NCBI RefSeq assembly: GCF_004803715.2
Contig: NZ_CP039383.2
Location: forward strand, 1,054,001 to 1,118,000
From: Luteimonas yindakuii
Lineage (GTDB): Bacteria; Pseudomonadota; Gammaproteobacteria; Xanthomonadales; Xanthomonadaceae
Reading direction: 5' to 3'
DNA length: 64,000 nucleotides
Below are positions 1 through 9,917 of this stretch, piece after piece. A program made the position numbers and the translations under genes. The notes below the pieces were generated by a model. The model had not been told where the DNA came from and did not search any database. It saw nothing but the letters and a program-made list of their open reading frames with translations. Within the stretch, counting starts at the first letter, position 1; every line of letters begins with the position of its first letter.

Positions 1-614
1 AGGCGCATCCGGACCAGGCCGGCCCGGTGACGGCGAATCCGGAACGGGTGTTCATCACCCTGGTCGAGCTGCTGTTCAATCCGTGGGTGGCCGGGCTCAT
101 CCTCGCCGCAATCCTGGCCGCGGTGATGAGCACGCTGTCGAGCCAGCTCCTGGTGTGCGCCAGCGTGCTGTCGGAGGACTTCTACCGCGGCTTCCTGCGC
201 AAGGCGGCCTCGCAGCGCGAGCTGGTCTGGGTGGGCCGTTCGGCGGTGCTGCTGGTGTCCATCGTGGCGATCTGGATCGCGCGCGACCCCGACAGCCGCG
301 TGCTGGGGCTGGTGTCCTATGCCTGGGCGGGCTTCGGCTCCGCGTTCGGCCCGGTGCTGCTGCTGGCGCTGTTCTGGCAGCGCATGACCCGCAACGGCGC
401 GGTCGCGGGCATGGTCGCGGGTGCGCTGATGGTGATCTTCTGGAAGGAGGTCATGGTCAACCGCTACGACTCCGCGCTGTACGAGATGATCCCCGGCTTC
501 ATCGCCGGCACCGTCGCGGTGATCACGGTCAGCCTGCTGGGGCGCGCACCGGGCGCCGAGGTGCAGGCCCGCCACCAGCAGGTGCGCGCCTCGCTGCGTG
601 AAACCGGCCACTGA
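1..614 (+). CDS. putP: Sodium/proline symporter, C-terminal part (cut by window edge)
   Basis: Imports proline with Na+ across the inner membrane. The reading frame is open from base 3, so the gene begins upstream; only about the last 200 residues are present. The stretch running through [27 protein letters not shown], then [14 protein letters not shown] and MTRNGAVAG is the conserved C-terminal part of the SSS-family PutP transporters, with several hydrophobic segments. A GTG at 27 could be mistaken for a start but lies inside the conserved region. The stop is 16 bases before miaA on the same strand. Confidence 0.9.
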   Translation, partial: AHPDQAGPVTANPERVFITLVELLFNPWVAGLILAAILAAVMSTLSSQLLVCASVLSEDFYRGFLRKAASQRELVWVGRSAVLLVSIVAIWIARDPDSRVLGLVSYAWAGFGSAFGPVLLLALFWQRMTRNGAVAGMVAGALMVIFWKEVMVNRYDSALYEMIPGFIAGTVAVITVSLLGRAPGAEVQARHQQVRASLRETGH

Positions 615-630
615 GGACGGGCAGGGCGGT

Positions 631-1599
631 ATGGCCGCAGACGACCCGCTCCCGCCCGCACTCGCGATCATGGGCCCGACCGCGTCGGGCAAGACCGCGC
701 TGGCGCTCGAACTCGCCGAGCGCCACGGCGGCGAGATCGTCAGCGTCGATTCCGCGCTGGTCTACCGCGGCCTCGACATCGGCGCGGCCAAGCCCGATGC
801 CGACGAGCAGGCGCGCGTGCCGCACCACATGCTCGACCTGCGTGACCCGTGGCAGGGCTATTCGGCGGCCGAGTTCGCCGCCGATGCCCGCAGGGCGATC
901 GGGGACATCCTTGCCCGCGGGCGGTTGCCCATTCTCGCCGGCGGTACCGGGCTGTACTTCCGCGCACTGCTCGAAGGGCTGTCCGACATGCCGCCGGCGG
1001 ATCCGGCGGTGCGCGCGGAACTCGCCGCCGAGGCGGCCGACGTTGGCTGGCCGGCCATGCATGCACGTCTTGCCGACGTCGACCCCGAGGCCGCGGCGCG
1101 CATCCATGCGACCGATCCGCAACGCATCCAGCGTGCGCTGGAGGTCCACCGCCTCAGCGGTCGGCCGATCAGCGCATGGCAGCGCGAACGCCCGGCAGGG
1201 CCGGGCCTGCCATGCCGCGTGCAGCGCGTGGTGGTGGCGCCCGCCGACCGCGGCGTGCTGCATGCGCGCATTGCGCGCCGCTTCGACGCGATGCTGGACG
1301 CAGGCTTCCTCGACGAGGTGCACCGGCTGCGTGCGCTGCCGCGACTGCGCGACCATCCCGCGCCGCTCGACCTGCCGGCATTGCGCGCGGTGGGTTACCG
1401 CCAGGCCTGGGAACACCTCGACGGCTTGTGCGATGCGGGGACTTTCCGTGAACGCGCCATCGCCGCCACCCGCCAACTGGCCAAACGCCAGTACACCTGG
1501 CTGCGTGGCGACCCCGGCCTGCACTGGTTCGACCCCGCAAGCGACGCGCACGCCCTGCACGATGCGGTGGCTGCAGCGTTGCAGCGCCGGGATGCCTGA
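631..1599 (+). CDS. miaA: tRNA dimethylallyltransferase MiaA
   Basis: Transfers the dimethylallyl group of DMAPP to N6 of A37 in tRNAs reading UNN codons. The protein has 322 residues, normal for the family. P-loop GPTASGKT is at residues 15-22, followed by the substrate motif [16 protein letters not shown] at 598 in the same frame would overlap putP; I prefer the ATG at 631 because GGGCAGGGCGG lies just upstream and the protein then begins close to the P-loop. It is followed by hfq, the classical miaA-hfq-hflX order. Confidence 0.95.
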   Translation: MAADDPLPPALAIMGPTASGKTALALELAERHGGEIVSVDSALVYRGLDIGAAKPDADEQARVPHHMLDLRDPWQGYSAAEFAADARRAIGDILARGRLPILAGGTGLYFRALLEGLSDMPPADPAVRAELAAEAADVGWPAMHARLADVDPEAAARIHATDPQRIQRALEVHRLSGRPISAWQRERPAGPGLPCRVQRVVVAPADRGVLHARIARRFDAMLDAGFLDEVHRLRALPRLRDHPAPLDLPALRAVGYRQAWEHLDGLCDAGTFRERAIAATRQLAKRQYTWLRGDPGLHWFDPASDAHALHDAVAAALQRRDA

Positions 1600-1690
1600 T
1601 TCCGCACCGCGGATCGCGGTCCGGCAGGTGAAGACTTGTGTACCATCGGCCGCCTGCCGCTGTTCCGGGGAGACGGGTAGCGCAGCGCAC

Positions 1691-1712
1691 CACAAACCAC
1701 AACAACAACACT
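1691..1712 (+). promoter_or_regulatory. A-rich (AAC)n stretch in the hfq leader, candidate Hfq autoregulatory site
   Basis: Just before the hfq ribosome-binding site there are three consecutive AAC triplets (1701-1709) preceded by an AAAC. This fits the A-R-N repeat bound by the distal face of Hfq. Autorepression of hfq by binding its own leader is known in E. coli; that this site does so is inference. The Shine-Dalgarno-like GGGG is at 1714-1717. Confidence 0.4.
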
Positions 1713-1724
1713 TGGGGATACACC

Positions 1725-1997
1725 ATGTCCAAGGGGCAGTCCTTGCAGGACCCTTTCCTGAATGCACTCCGGCGCGAACGTGTGCCGGTCTCGATCTATC
1801 TCGTCAACGGCATCAAGTTGCAGGGGACCATCGAGTCGTTCGACCAGTTCGTCGTCCTGCTGCGCAACACCGTCAGCCAGATGGTCTACAAGCACGCCAT
1901 TTCCACCGTGGTGCCGGCGCGCAACGTGCGCGTGGGCCCGGGCGGCGGCCACGTCCAGTCCGACAGTGCCGAAGGCGCGGCGGACGAGGCCGAGTAG
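1725..1997 (+). CDS. hfq: RNA chaperone Hfq
   Basis: Sm-like hexameric RNA chaperone that pairs small RNAs with mRNAs. The 90-residue protein starts [20 protein letters not shown] and carries Sm1 ([20 protein letters not shown]) and Sm2 ([10 protein letters not shown]), both canonical. The tail after residue 68 is short, Gly-rich then acidic. The upstream frame is open to 1638, but the ATG at 1725 is the conserved start. A possible -10 TACCAT lies at 1641-1646. It sits between miaA and hflX as in most gammaproteobacteria. Confidence 0.97.
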   Translation: MSKGQSLQDPFLNALRRERVPVSIYLVNGIKLQGTIESFDQFVVLLRNTVSQMVYKHAISTVVPARNVRVGPGGGHVQSDSAEGAADEAE

Positions 1998-2168
1998 GGG
2001 CGCCACCGGCCCAGTCCGGCCGTCCGCCTGCACTCCCGTCGCAGGCACCCGCGCACTGCGCTGGCGCCGACCTGCCGATTGAGCGGCAGGCGGCGTCGCC
2101 GCTCTTGAACCCGGCCCTTTCCGCCCGCATCTTGCAGCTTCGTCCCCGTTTCCCGGAGCACGCATCGC

Positions 2169-3488
2169 GTGTTTGAACGCAGCAAGAAAGGCGAGCACGC
2201 GTTGCTGATCCAGCCGCATGCCGGTGGTCCGCCCGATGATGGCGCGCTGGAGGAGTTCGCCGAACTCGCCCGGTCCGCCGGCGCGGCGGTGGCCCATGTG
2301 CTGACCGCCCGCATCGACAAGCCCAACCCGGCCACCCTGATCGGCAGCGGCAAGCTCGACGAGGTCAAGGCCGCCGCCGATGCCACCGGCGCCGACCTGG
2401 TGCTGGTCAACCATCCGCTGTCGCCCGGCCAGGAACGCAACCTCGAGAAGTTCCTCGAGCGCCGCGTGGTCGACCGCACCGGCCTGATCCTCGACATCTT
2501 CGCCCAGCGCGCCCGCAGCCACGAAGGCAAGCTGCAGGTGGAACTCGCCCAGCTGCGGCACATGGCCACGCGGCTGGTACGCGGCTGGACCCACCTCGAG
2601 CGCCAGCGCGGTGGTTCGATCGGCCTGCGTGGCCCGGGTGAAACCCAGCTCGAGACCGACCGCCGGCTGCTGCAGAAGCGCGTCGAGCAGCTGCAGAAGC
2701 GGCTCGGGAAGGTGGAAGTGCAGCGCACCCAGATGCGCCGCGCACGCGTGCGCAGCGAACTGCCACGCGTCGCCCTGGTCGGCTACACCAACGCCGGCAA
2801 GTCCACGCTGTTCAACGCACTGACCGGCGCCGATGCCTACGCCGCCGACCAGCTGTTCGCCACGCTGGACCCGACCGTGCGGCGCATCGGCCTGCCCGGC
2901 GGCAACGTGGTGCTGGCCGATACCGTCGGCTTCGTGCGCGACCTGCCGCATGAGCTGGTCGCGGCGTTCCGCTCCACGCTCTCCGAAGCGCGCGAGGCCG
3001 ACCTGCTGCTGCACGTGATCGACGCCGCCGACCCGCTGCGCGAGGAGCGCATCGCCCAGGTCGACGAGGTGCTCGAGGAGATCGGCGCCGGCGAAATCCC
3101 CCAGGTGCTGGTGTTCAACAAGATCGACCGCATCGAAGGCGCCGAACCGCGCCACGAGCGGCCGGAAAATGCCGCCGCCGACGAGGCCGTGCACCACGAG
3201 CGGGTGTGGATCTCCGCCCGCGACGGCACCGGCCTCGAGCTGCTGCGCGATGCACTGGCGGTGCGGCTGGACCTGCGTCGCATCGTCGCCGACATCGAAC
3301 TGCCGCCCTCGGCCGGCCGCCTGCGCGCGCGCCTGCATGCACTCGACGCGGTGAAGGCTGAACGCCACGACGAGCATGGCTGGCAGCTCAGCATCGACCT
3401 CGCACGCGCGGACCTTGCCCGCCTGGCCGCGGACGAGGGTGGCGAACCGCTGCGCGGACTGGTGGAGCCCGTCGAAGCCGAATGGTGA
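2169..3488 (+). CDS. hflX: Ribosome-associated GTPase HflX
   Basis: GTPase that splits or rescues stalled 70S ribosomes under stress. 439 residues, normal length. The N-terminal HflX domain has NPATLIGSGKLDE and the Gly-rich GPGETQLETDRR switch, followed by a coiled region and the G domain: G1 GYTNAGKST (205-213), G3 DTVGF, G4 NKID, G5 SA. The start is GTG, preceded by CCGGAGCACGC; no ATG exists before the conserved N-terminus. A 171-base gap separates it from hfq, and hflK follows after 112 bases. Confidence 0.95.
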   Translation: MFERSKKGEHALLIQPHAGGPPDDGALEEFAELARSAGAAVAHVLTARIDKPNPATLIGSGKLDEVKAAADATGADLVLVNHPLSPGQERNLEKFLERRVVDRTGLILDIFAQRARSHEGKLQVELAQLRHMATRLVRGWTHLERQRGGSIGLRGPGETQLETDRRLLQKRVEQLQKRLGKVEVQRTQMRRARVRSELPRVALVGYTNAGKSTLFNALTGADAYAADQLFATLDPTVRRIGLPGGNVVLADTVGFVRDLPHELVAAFRSTLSEAREADLLLHVIDAADPLREERIAQVDEVLEEIGAGEIPQVLVFNKIDRIEGAEPRHERPENAAADEAVHHERVWISARDGTGLELLRDALAVRLDLRRIVADIELPPSAGRLRARLHALDAVKAERHDEHGWQLSIDLARADLARLAADEGGEPLRGLVEPVEAEW

Positions 3489-3547
3489 GGCGGGCGGCAC
3501 GCCGGCCCGCATTCCGCATCCCCCGGCATCCCCTCCCGCACACCTTG

Positions 3548-3553
3548 TAGAAT
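3548..3553 (+). promoter_or_regulatory. Candidate -10 element (TAGAAT) for hflK-hflC
   Basis: TAGAAT lies 47 bases before the hflK ATG in the hflX-hflK gap. No good -35 hexamer is visible at the expected distance, so this rests on the -10 alone. Confidence 0.3.
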
Positions 3554-3600
3554 GTGCGTCCCCTGCGCCCGCGCGGGGTGAACCCCAGATTGGAGCAGGC

Positions 3601-4752
3601 ATGGCCTGGAATATCCCCGGCAAGAACAACAGCGGCGGATCCGGCGGCAACAACCGCGGTCCGTGGAAGCCCAGCGGCAGTGGCCGCGGCGGTGGTGGCG
3701 GGCTCGACGGCCTGATCAACCAGCTGCGCAACCTGTTCGGTGGCGGCGGTGGCGGCAACCCGCTGCGCTGGGTCGCCATCGCGCTGGTGGTGTTCCTGCT
3801 GCTGAGCAGCTTCACCCTGATCGGCGAACAGCAGCGCGGCGTCGTGCTGCGGTTCGGCACCGCGGTGCGCGTGATGCAGCCGGGTCCGAACTTCAAGTTC
3901 CCGTGGCCGATCGAGCGCGTGAACAAGGTCAACGCCACCGCGATCAAGACCTTCACCAACACCGTGCCGGTACTGACCCGCGACGAGAACATCGTCATCG
4001 TGTCGCTCAACGTGCAGTACCGCGTCGGCGATCCGGAGCTGTACCTGTTCGGTACCCGCGATGCCGACCGCATGCTCGAGCAGGTCGCCCAGGGCGTGGT
4101 GCGCGAGCAGGTCGGCCGCTCCGACCTCGACACCGTGCTCGGCGCGCGTGGCCCGCTGTCGGCCATCGCGTCCAAGCAGCTGCAGGATTCGCTCGACATC
4201 TACCGCACCGGCCTGGTCGTGACCGAACTCAACCTGCAGGACGCGCGTCCGCCGGAAGAGGTCAAGCCCGCGTTCGACGAGGTCAACAGCGCCCAGCAGA
4301 TCCAGGAAAGCCTGGTCAACGAGGCCCGCGCCTATGCCGCGCGCATCGTGCCCGAGGCCCGAGGCGAAGCGTCGCGTACGCGCACCGTGGCCGAGGGTTA
4401 CAAGACCGCCTCGATCGCGCGCGCCACCGGTGATGCCACCCGCTTCAGCCTGCTGCTCGACGCCTACCGCAACGCGCCGGAAGTCACCCGCAAGCGCCTG
4501 TGGCTGGAGACCGTGTCCGGCGTGCTGGCCGAGAACCGCACCATCGTCGGCGGCGATGGCCGCCAGCTGATCTATGTGCCGATGGCGCAGGGGGCGACCG
4601 GCACCGCCGGGAATGCCGGCAACGCGGCGCCGTCCGCAAACAGCAGCGGCCCCGCCGTGTTGCCGCCGGAGATCCTGGCGCCGGCGACCAGCGAGGGGCG
4701 CCCGTCCCGCAACACCCCGCGGCCGGTCCGTGGTGAAGGAGGTTCGCGATGA
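3601..4752 (+). CDS. hflK: FtsH protease regulator subunit HflK
   Basis: SPFH/Band-7 protein that with HflC forms a large periplasm-facing inner-membrane cage around FtsH and modulates its proteolysis. 383 residues: a Gly/Ser/Asn-rich disordered N-terminus (about 1-53), one membrane segment (57-74), then the SPFH domain beginning EQQRGVVLRFG and a long helical region with the Ala/Glu-rich VNEARAYAARIVPEARGEA. ATG at 3601 matches the conserved MAWN start. Its TGA overlaps the hflC ATG, so the two are translationally coupled. Confidence 0.95.
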   Translation: MAWNIPGKNNSGGSGGNNRGPWKPSGSGRGGGGGLDGLINQLRNLFGGGGGGNPLRWVAIALVVFLLLSSFTLIGEQQRGVVLRFGTAVRVMQPGPNFKFPWPIERVNKVNATAIKTFTNTVPVLTRDENIVIVSLNVQYRVGDPELYLFGTRDADRMLEQVAQGVVREQVGRSDLDTVLGARGPLSAIASKQLQDSLDIYRTGLVVTELNLQDARPPEEVKPAFDEVNSAQQIQESLVNEARAYAARIVPEARGEASRTRTVAEGYKTASIARATGDATRFSLLLDAYRNAPEVTRKRLWLETVSGVLAENRTIVGGDGRQLIYVPMAQGATGTAGNAGNAAPSANSSGPAVLPPEILAPATSEGRPSRNTPRPVRGEGGSR

Positions 4753-5615
4753 AGTTCCGCGCACTCATTCCGCTGCTGGCGGTGGTGCTGGTGCTGGGCC
4801 TGATGGGCTCGGTGTACGTGGTGCGCGAAGGCCAGGTCGGCCTGATCCTGCACCTGGGCCGGGTCAGCCGCACCGACATCCCGCCGGGCCTGCATTTCAA
4901 GATCCCGCTGATCCAGACCGCGCGCGTGTTCGACCGCCGCTTCAACGCGGTGGACTTCTCGCCCGAGCGCTACCTGACTTCCGAGCGCAAGGACGTCGCG
5001 GTCGACTTCGTCGCCATCGTGGCGATCGCCGACGTCGGCGATTTCTACCGCGCGACCGGCGGCGACGAACGGCTGGCGGCCGAGCGCATGGCGCCGATCA
5101 TCAAGGATTCGCTGCGCAACGAGATCAACGCCCGCACGCTGACCCAGCTGGTGTCCGGCGATCGCGGCGAGGTCATCGCCAAGCAGCTGGAGACGATCAA
5201 CCAGGGCGCACGCACGCTCGGCATGCAGATCATCGACATCCGCCTCAAGCAGATCGACCTGCCCACCGACAGCGACGTGATCCAGCAGGTCTACAACCGC
5301 ATGCGCGCCGAGCGCAAGCAGGTGGCGAGCCGCCTGCGCGCCGAGGGCGAGGAGCAGGCGCGCCTGATCCGCGCCCAGGCCGACCGCGACCAGGCCGTGC
5401 TGCTGGCCGAGGCCGAGCGTGACGCGCAGACCCTGCGAGGCGAGGGCGATGCGGAGGCGACGCGCCTGTACGGCGAGGCCGCCAACCGCGACCCGTCGTT
5501 CTTCGCCTTCCAGCGCAGCCTCGAGGCCTACCGCAAGTCGTTCGAGGACGGCCAGTCGGTGATCGTGCTGGAGCGTGACGATCCGTTCCTGCAGTACATG
5601 CGCAGCGACCGATGA
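4749..5615 (+). CDS. hflC: FtsH protease regulator subunit HflC
   Basis: Partner of HflK in the inner-membrane SPFH complex. 288 residues: N-terminal membrane anchor (about 5-24), SPFH domain starting VREGQVGLILHLGRV, then the charged helical stretch with AEGEEQARLIRAQADRDQ. The ATG overlaps the hflK stop by 4 bases (ATGA), and its own stop overlaps the next gene the same way, giving a tight three-gene operon. Confidence 0.95.
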   Translation: MKFRALIPLLAVVLVLGLMGSVYVVREGQVGLILHLGRVSRTDIPPGLHFKIPLIQTARVFDRRFNAVDFSPERYLTSERKDVAVDFVAIVAIADVGDFYRATGGDERLAAERMAPIIKDSLRNEINARTLTQLVSGDRGEVIAKQLETINQGARTLGMQIIDIRLKQIDLPTDSDVIQQVYNRMRAERKQVASRLRAEGEEQARLIRAQADRDQAVLLAEAERDAQTLRGEGDAEATRLYGEAANRDPSFFAFQRSLEAYRKSFEDGQSVIVLERDDPFLQYMRSDR

Positions 5616-5800
5616 GCGATCTGTGGGCGGCACTGTGCCTGGTCGCAGTGCTGGAAGGGCTGATCCTGTTCGCGATGCCGGGTGGCTGGAAACGCACCAT
5701 GGTGCAGATGCTGCACCTGCCCGACCGCCAGCTGCGCGGCCTTGGCGGCATCGTCCTGGCAACGGGCCTGCTCGCGCTGTACTTCGTGCGCGGCGGCTGA
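5612..5800 (+). CDS. DUF2065 (YjeT-like) small inner-membrane protein
   Basis: 62 residues with two predicted membrane segments (about 3-22 and 42-58) joined by a short basic loop containing GGWKRTMVQMLHLPDRQLR, the typical DUF2065 pattern. ATGA overlap with hflC. The family usually sits directly after hflC in proteobacteria, which suggests a role with HflKC, but no biochemical function is known to me. Confidence 0.85.
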   Translation: MSDLWAALCLVAVLEGLILFAMPGGWKRTMVQMLHLPDRQLRGLGGIVLATGLLALYFVRGG

Positions 5801-5814
5801 GCACGGCAGAAGCG

Positions 5815-6029
5815 CCCTCATCCGCCCGTGCGGGGCACCTTCTCCCGTTGGCGGGAGAAGGGTAGAGGACCGTTTCGCCGGAGCGTCTCGACCCTTCTCC
5901 CGTTTACGGGAGAAGGCGGCGCGAAGCGCCGGGGGAGGGCGGCTTCGCCCTTCGCGCGCTGCAGGAACAGCCGGGCCGCGACCCTTCTCCCGCCTGCGGG
6001 AGAAGGTGGCGCGAAGCGCCGGATGAGGG
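5815..6029 (+). repeat. Cluster of three CTCCCG-type palindromic (REP-like) units
   Basis: Three units of about 48 bases at 5815-5861, 5892-5939 and 5982-6029. Each has a CCTTCTCCCG-n-CGGGAGAAGG hairpin next to a second small hairpin (GGCGCGAAGCGCC or GCCCGTGCGGGGC) and a GATGAGGG-like end. The first unit is inverted relative to the other two. No coding capacity is seen. Such elements are scattered between genes throughout the window; they may shield the hflKC transcript 3' end, but function is unknown. This fills most of the 5801-6268 gap. Confidence 0.8.
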
Positions 6030-6052
6030 GGCTTCGGCGCACGGCCTGCTGA

Positions 6053-7561
<1,509 letters not shown>

Positions 7562-7584
7562 TCGCAGCGTTCACCATGCAGCAG

Positions 7585-7609
7585 AAAACCCCGCGCAAGC
7601 GGGGTTTTT
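7585..7609 (+). terminator. Intrinsic terminator after purA
   Basis: AAAACCCCGC, tetraloop GCAA, GCGGGGTTTTT. The U-tract ends only 4 bases before the next start codon at 7614, so the 3' arm GGGG is also the only purine-rich sequence able to act as that gene's ribosome-binding site. Confidence 0.85.
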
Positions 7610-7613
7610 GCCG

Positions 7614-8141
7614 ATGCAGCCGCTGAAATATCTCGGCGGCTACCCGCCGCAGGTGCAGGCGCAGGTGCGCGAGCTGATCGCGCAGGACCGGCTGGGTGCG
7701 CTGCTGGCCACGAAGTACCGCGACCCGCATGCGGTGCGCAACGACGGCCAGCTCTATGCATACGTGCAGGCGTTGAAAGACCGCCACATGCGCAAGGCCG
7801 CGCCGCTGGGCAAGGTGATCTACGACGGCAAGCTGCAGGTGCTGAAGCACGCGCTGGGCACCCACACCACCATCTCGCGCGTGCAGGGCGGCCGGCTCAG
7901 GGCGAGCCGCGAGATCCGCATCGCCAGCGTGTTCCGCGACGCACCCGCGGAGTTCCTGAAGATGATCGTCGTGCACGAACTCGCGCACATGAAGGAAGCC
8001 GAGCACAACAAAGCCTTCTACCAGCTGTGCACGCATATGGAGCCGGACTACCACCAGCTGGAATTCGACCTGCGGCTGTATCTCACCCAGCTTGAACTGC
8101 AGGCGCGGGCGGCGCGCGCAGGGGATCTGCCGGCGTCGTGA
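7614..8141 (+). CDS. YgjP/M48-like zinc metallopeptidase-domain protein
   Basis: 175 residues. The zinc motif HELAH is at residues 121-125, followed by His131 in AEHNKAFYQLC, the arrangement of the YgjP/DUF45 family (WLM-like zinc peptidases). No signal peptide, so probably cytoplasmic. Substrate unknown. The frame is open upstream into purA, but the ATG at 7614 follows the purA terminator and starts the conserved part (MQPLKYLGGYP). Confidence 0.8.
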   Translation: MQPLKYLGGYPPQVQAQVRELIAQDRLGALLATKYRDPHAVRNDGQLYAYVQALKDRHMRKAAPLGKVIYDGKLQVLKHALGTHTTISRVQGGRLRASREIRIASVFRDAPAEFLKMIVVHELAHMKEAEHNKAFYQLCTHMEPDYHQLEFDLRLYLTQLELQARAARAGDLPAS

Positions 8142-8157
8142 CCTCCGCGCAGCAGGC

Positions 8158-8649
8158 TCAGCCCTGCCGCCGGCGCGCCAGTCCGTCCACGCAACGCTGC
8201 AGCAGGTCGATCAGTGCTTCCTGCTCGCCCGCGCGCAGTCCCTGCAACGCATCCTCGATGGCCGCGCGTGCGACATGGCTGCCGCGGGTCACCAGCTCCA
8301 GGCCACGCGCGGTGGCCTCGAACGCCTGCACCCGGCGCAGGATGGGGTGGGGCGCACGCGCCGCCAGTCCCTCGCGCTCGAGCCGGCCCATGATCTGGTG
8401 CATGGTCTGCGGCGCGATGCCGTTGAGCCGGGCCAGGTCGGCGTTCGATATGCCGGGGTGTTCGACCAGCGTCATCAACGCCAGCGCCTGCGGTCGCGTC
8501 AGCTGCACGCCCGCGGCCTGCAGCCGGGTTTCCACGTGGTCGGTCAGGCCCAGATGCAGCGCCTTCAGCAGCGTCCCCGCGCGGTATGCGCGCGAGGACC
8601 TGAATTTCCCCAGTGTGTCGATACCGGACTTCGCCATGCGTGCTGCCAT
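8158..8649 (-). CDS. MarR-family transcriptional regulator of the adjacent RND efflux operon
   Basis: About 163 residues with a winged-helix DNA-binding core (LTRPQALALMTLVEHPGISNADLA, then APQTMHQIMGRLEREGLAAR). Start is ATG at 8649 or ATG at 8637; GGAG at 8655-8652 is rather close to the first and 14 bases from the second, so the start is unsettled. It is transcribed away from the efflux operon at 8709, with a perfect inverted repeat at 8661-8676 between them. A local repressor sensing pump substrates is the likely role (inference). Confidence 0.85.
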   Translation of the reverse strand: MAARMAKSGIDTLGKFRSSRAYRAGTLLKALHLGLTDHVETRLQAAGVQLTRPQALALMTLVEHPGISNADLARLNGIAPQTMHQIMGRLEREGLAARAPHPILRRVQAFEATARGLELVTRGSHVARAAIEDALQGLRAGEQEALIDLLQRCVDGLARRRQG

Positions 8650-8660
8650 CACTCCGGAGT

Positions 8661-8676
8661 TATCAGTACGCTGATA
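8661..8676. promoter_or_regulatory. Palindromic operator between MarR gene and RND operon
   Basis: TATCAG-TACG-CTGATA, a perfect 6-4-6 inverted repeat centred in the 59-base divergent gap (start codons at 8649 and 8709). Position and symmetry fit binding of a MarR dimer repressing both directions. Confidence 0.6.
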
Positions 8677-8708
8677 GCTTCCCGGCCTCCTGACAAGCCC
8701 CCGCCGCG

Positions 8709-9917
8709 ATGCGCATACATCTCCGACTGCTGTCGATCTCCGCACTGCTGGCCCTGGCCGCCTGTGGCGAGAGCGCCCCGCCCGAGGCCGTGCCCAGCCT
8801 GACCGTAAGCCTGGCCTCGCCGCAGCTTCGTGAAGTGACACGCGACGTGGTGGCCTCCGGCGCGGTGGAGGCGTGGGAGGAGGTGTCGGTGGGCGTGGAG
8901 CTGTCGGGCCTGCGGGTGGCGAGCGTCGACGTGGAGGTCGGCAGCGTCGTCGCCGCCGGCGATGTCCTGCTGCGGGTCGACGACCGCACGCTTGCCTCGC
9001 AGCTGGCGCAGTCGGATGCGTCGGTGCGCGAAGCGCAGACCAACCTCGAGACCGCGCGCCGACGCGCCGCGCGCGTGCGCGAACTCGCCGACGAACGCCT
9101 GGTGGCGCTGCAGGATGCCGAACAGGCCGAGGCCGAGCGCGACAACGCGCAGGCACGGCTCAACACGGCGATCGCCAGCCGCGACGCCGCGCGCGTGCAG
9201 CGCGACTTCACCGTGGTGCGCGCACCGGTATCGGGCGTGGTCTCCGCGCGCAGCGTGCAGCCGGGGCAGGTGGTGGGCGCCGGTGGCGAGCTGCTGCGGC
9301 TGATCCGCGATGGCCGGCTGGAATGGCGCGCCGAACTCGCCGAGGGCGATCTGATGAGTGTCGGCACCGGCACGCCGGTGCAGGTGGACACGCCTACCGG
9401 CCCCGTCGCGGGCACCGTGCGCACGGTGTCGCCTGCGCTGGATGCACAGCGCCGCACCGGCACGGTCTATGTCGACCTGCCCGATCCGGGCCCGCTGCGC
9501 GCCGGCATGTTCGCGCAGGGGCGGCTGGCGCTGGGCCGTGCGCAGGCGCTGCTGGTGCCGAACGAGGCGATCGTACGCCGCGACGGCCGTGCCTATGCGT
9601 TCACCGTCGAAGGCGATGGCCGCGTGCGCGAGCGCGGGGTCGCGGTCGGCGCCACCCATGGCGACATGATCGAGGTGCGCGACGGCCTCGACGCCGACGA
9701 CCGCGTGGTCGCGCGTGGCGCCGGCTTCCTCGGCGATGGCGATCTGGTGCGCGTGGTCGACAGCGCAACCGTGGCCGATGCAGCGAACGCCGATGCCCGC
9801 GGCGCCGCAGGCCCGGATGCCGAAGCCACGCCCGCCACCGCGCCGGCTGCACCCACCGGTGCCGGCGCCACCCGCGAGGCCACCCGCGACGCCGCCACCG
9901 GGACCCTCGCCGAATGA
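8709..9917 (+). CDS. RND efflux periplasmic adaptor (membrane fusion) lipoprotein
   Basis: Links an inner-membrane RND pump to an outer-membrane channel. 402 residues: lipoprotein signal with lipobox LAAC (Cys near residue 19), lipoyl-like half ending GDVLLRVDD, a helical hairpin (about 95-160), second lipoyl half (DFTVVRAPVSGVVSARSVQPG), beta-barrel and membrane-proximal domains, then an Ala/Thr-rich disordered tail after about residue 350. It overlaps the permease gene by ATGA. No outer-membrane TolC-like gene is nearby, so the channel is presumably encoded elsewhere. Confidence 0.9.
   Translation: MRIHLRLLSISALLALAACGESAPPEAVPSLTVSLASPQLREVTRDVVASGAVEAWEEVSVGVELSGLRVASVDVEVGSVVAAGDVLLRVDDRTLASQLAQSDASVREAQTNLETARRRAARVRELADERLVALQDAEQAEAERDNAQARLNTAIASRDAARVQRDFTVVRAPVSGVVSARSVQPGQVVGAGGELLRLIRDGRLEWRAELAEGDLMSVGTGTPVQVDTPTGPVAGTVRTVSPALDAQRRTGTVYVDLPDPGPLRAGMFAQGRLALGRAQALLVPNEAIVRRDGRAYAFTVEGDGRVRERGVAVGATHGDMIEVRDGLDADDRVVARGAGFLGDGDLVRVVDSATVADAANADARGAAGPDAEATPATAPAAPTGAGATREATRDAATGTLAE

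Noticed and set aside
27-614. GTG at 27 as the true start of the symporter gene
   Set aside because: The frame is open to the window edge and the upstream residues fit the conserved protein, so the gene is cut rather than starting here.
1395-4199. A 934-codon minus-strand frame across hfq, hflX and hflK
   Set aside because: It would span three well-identified genes on the opposite strand and has no family features.
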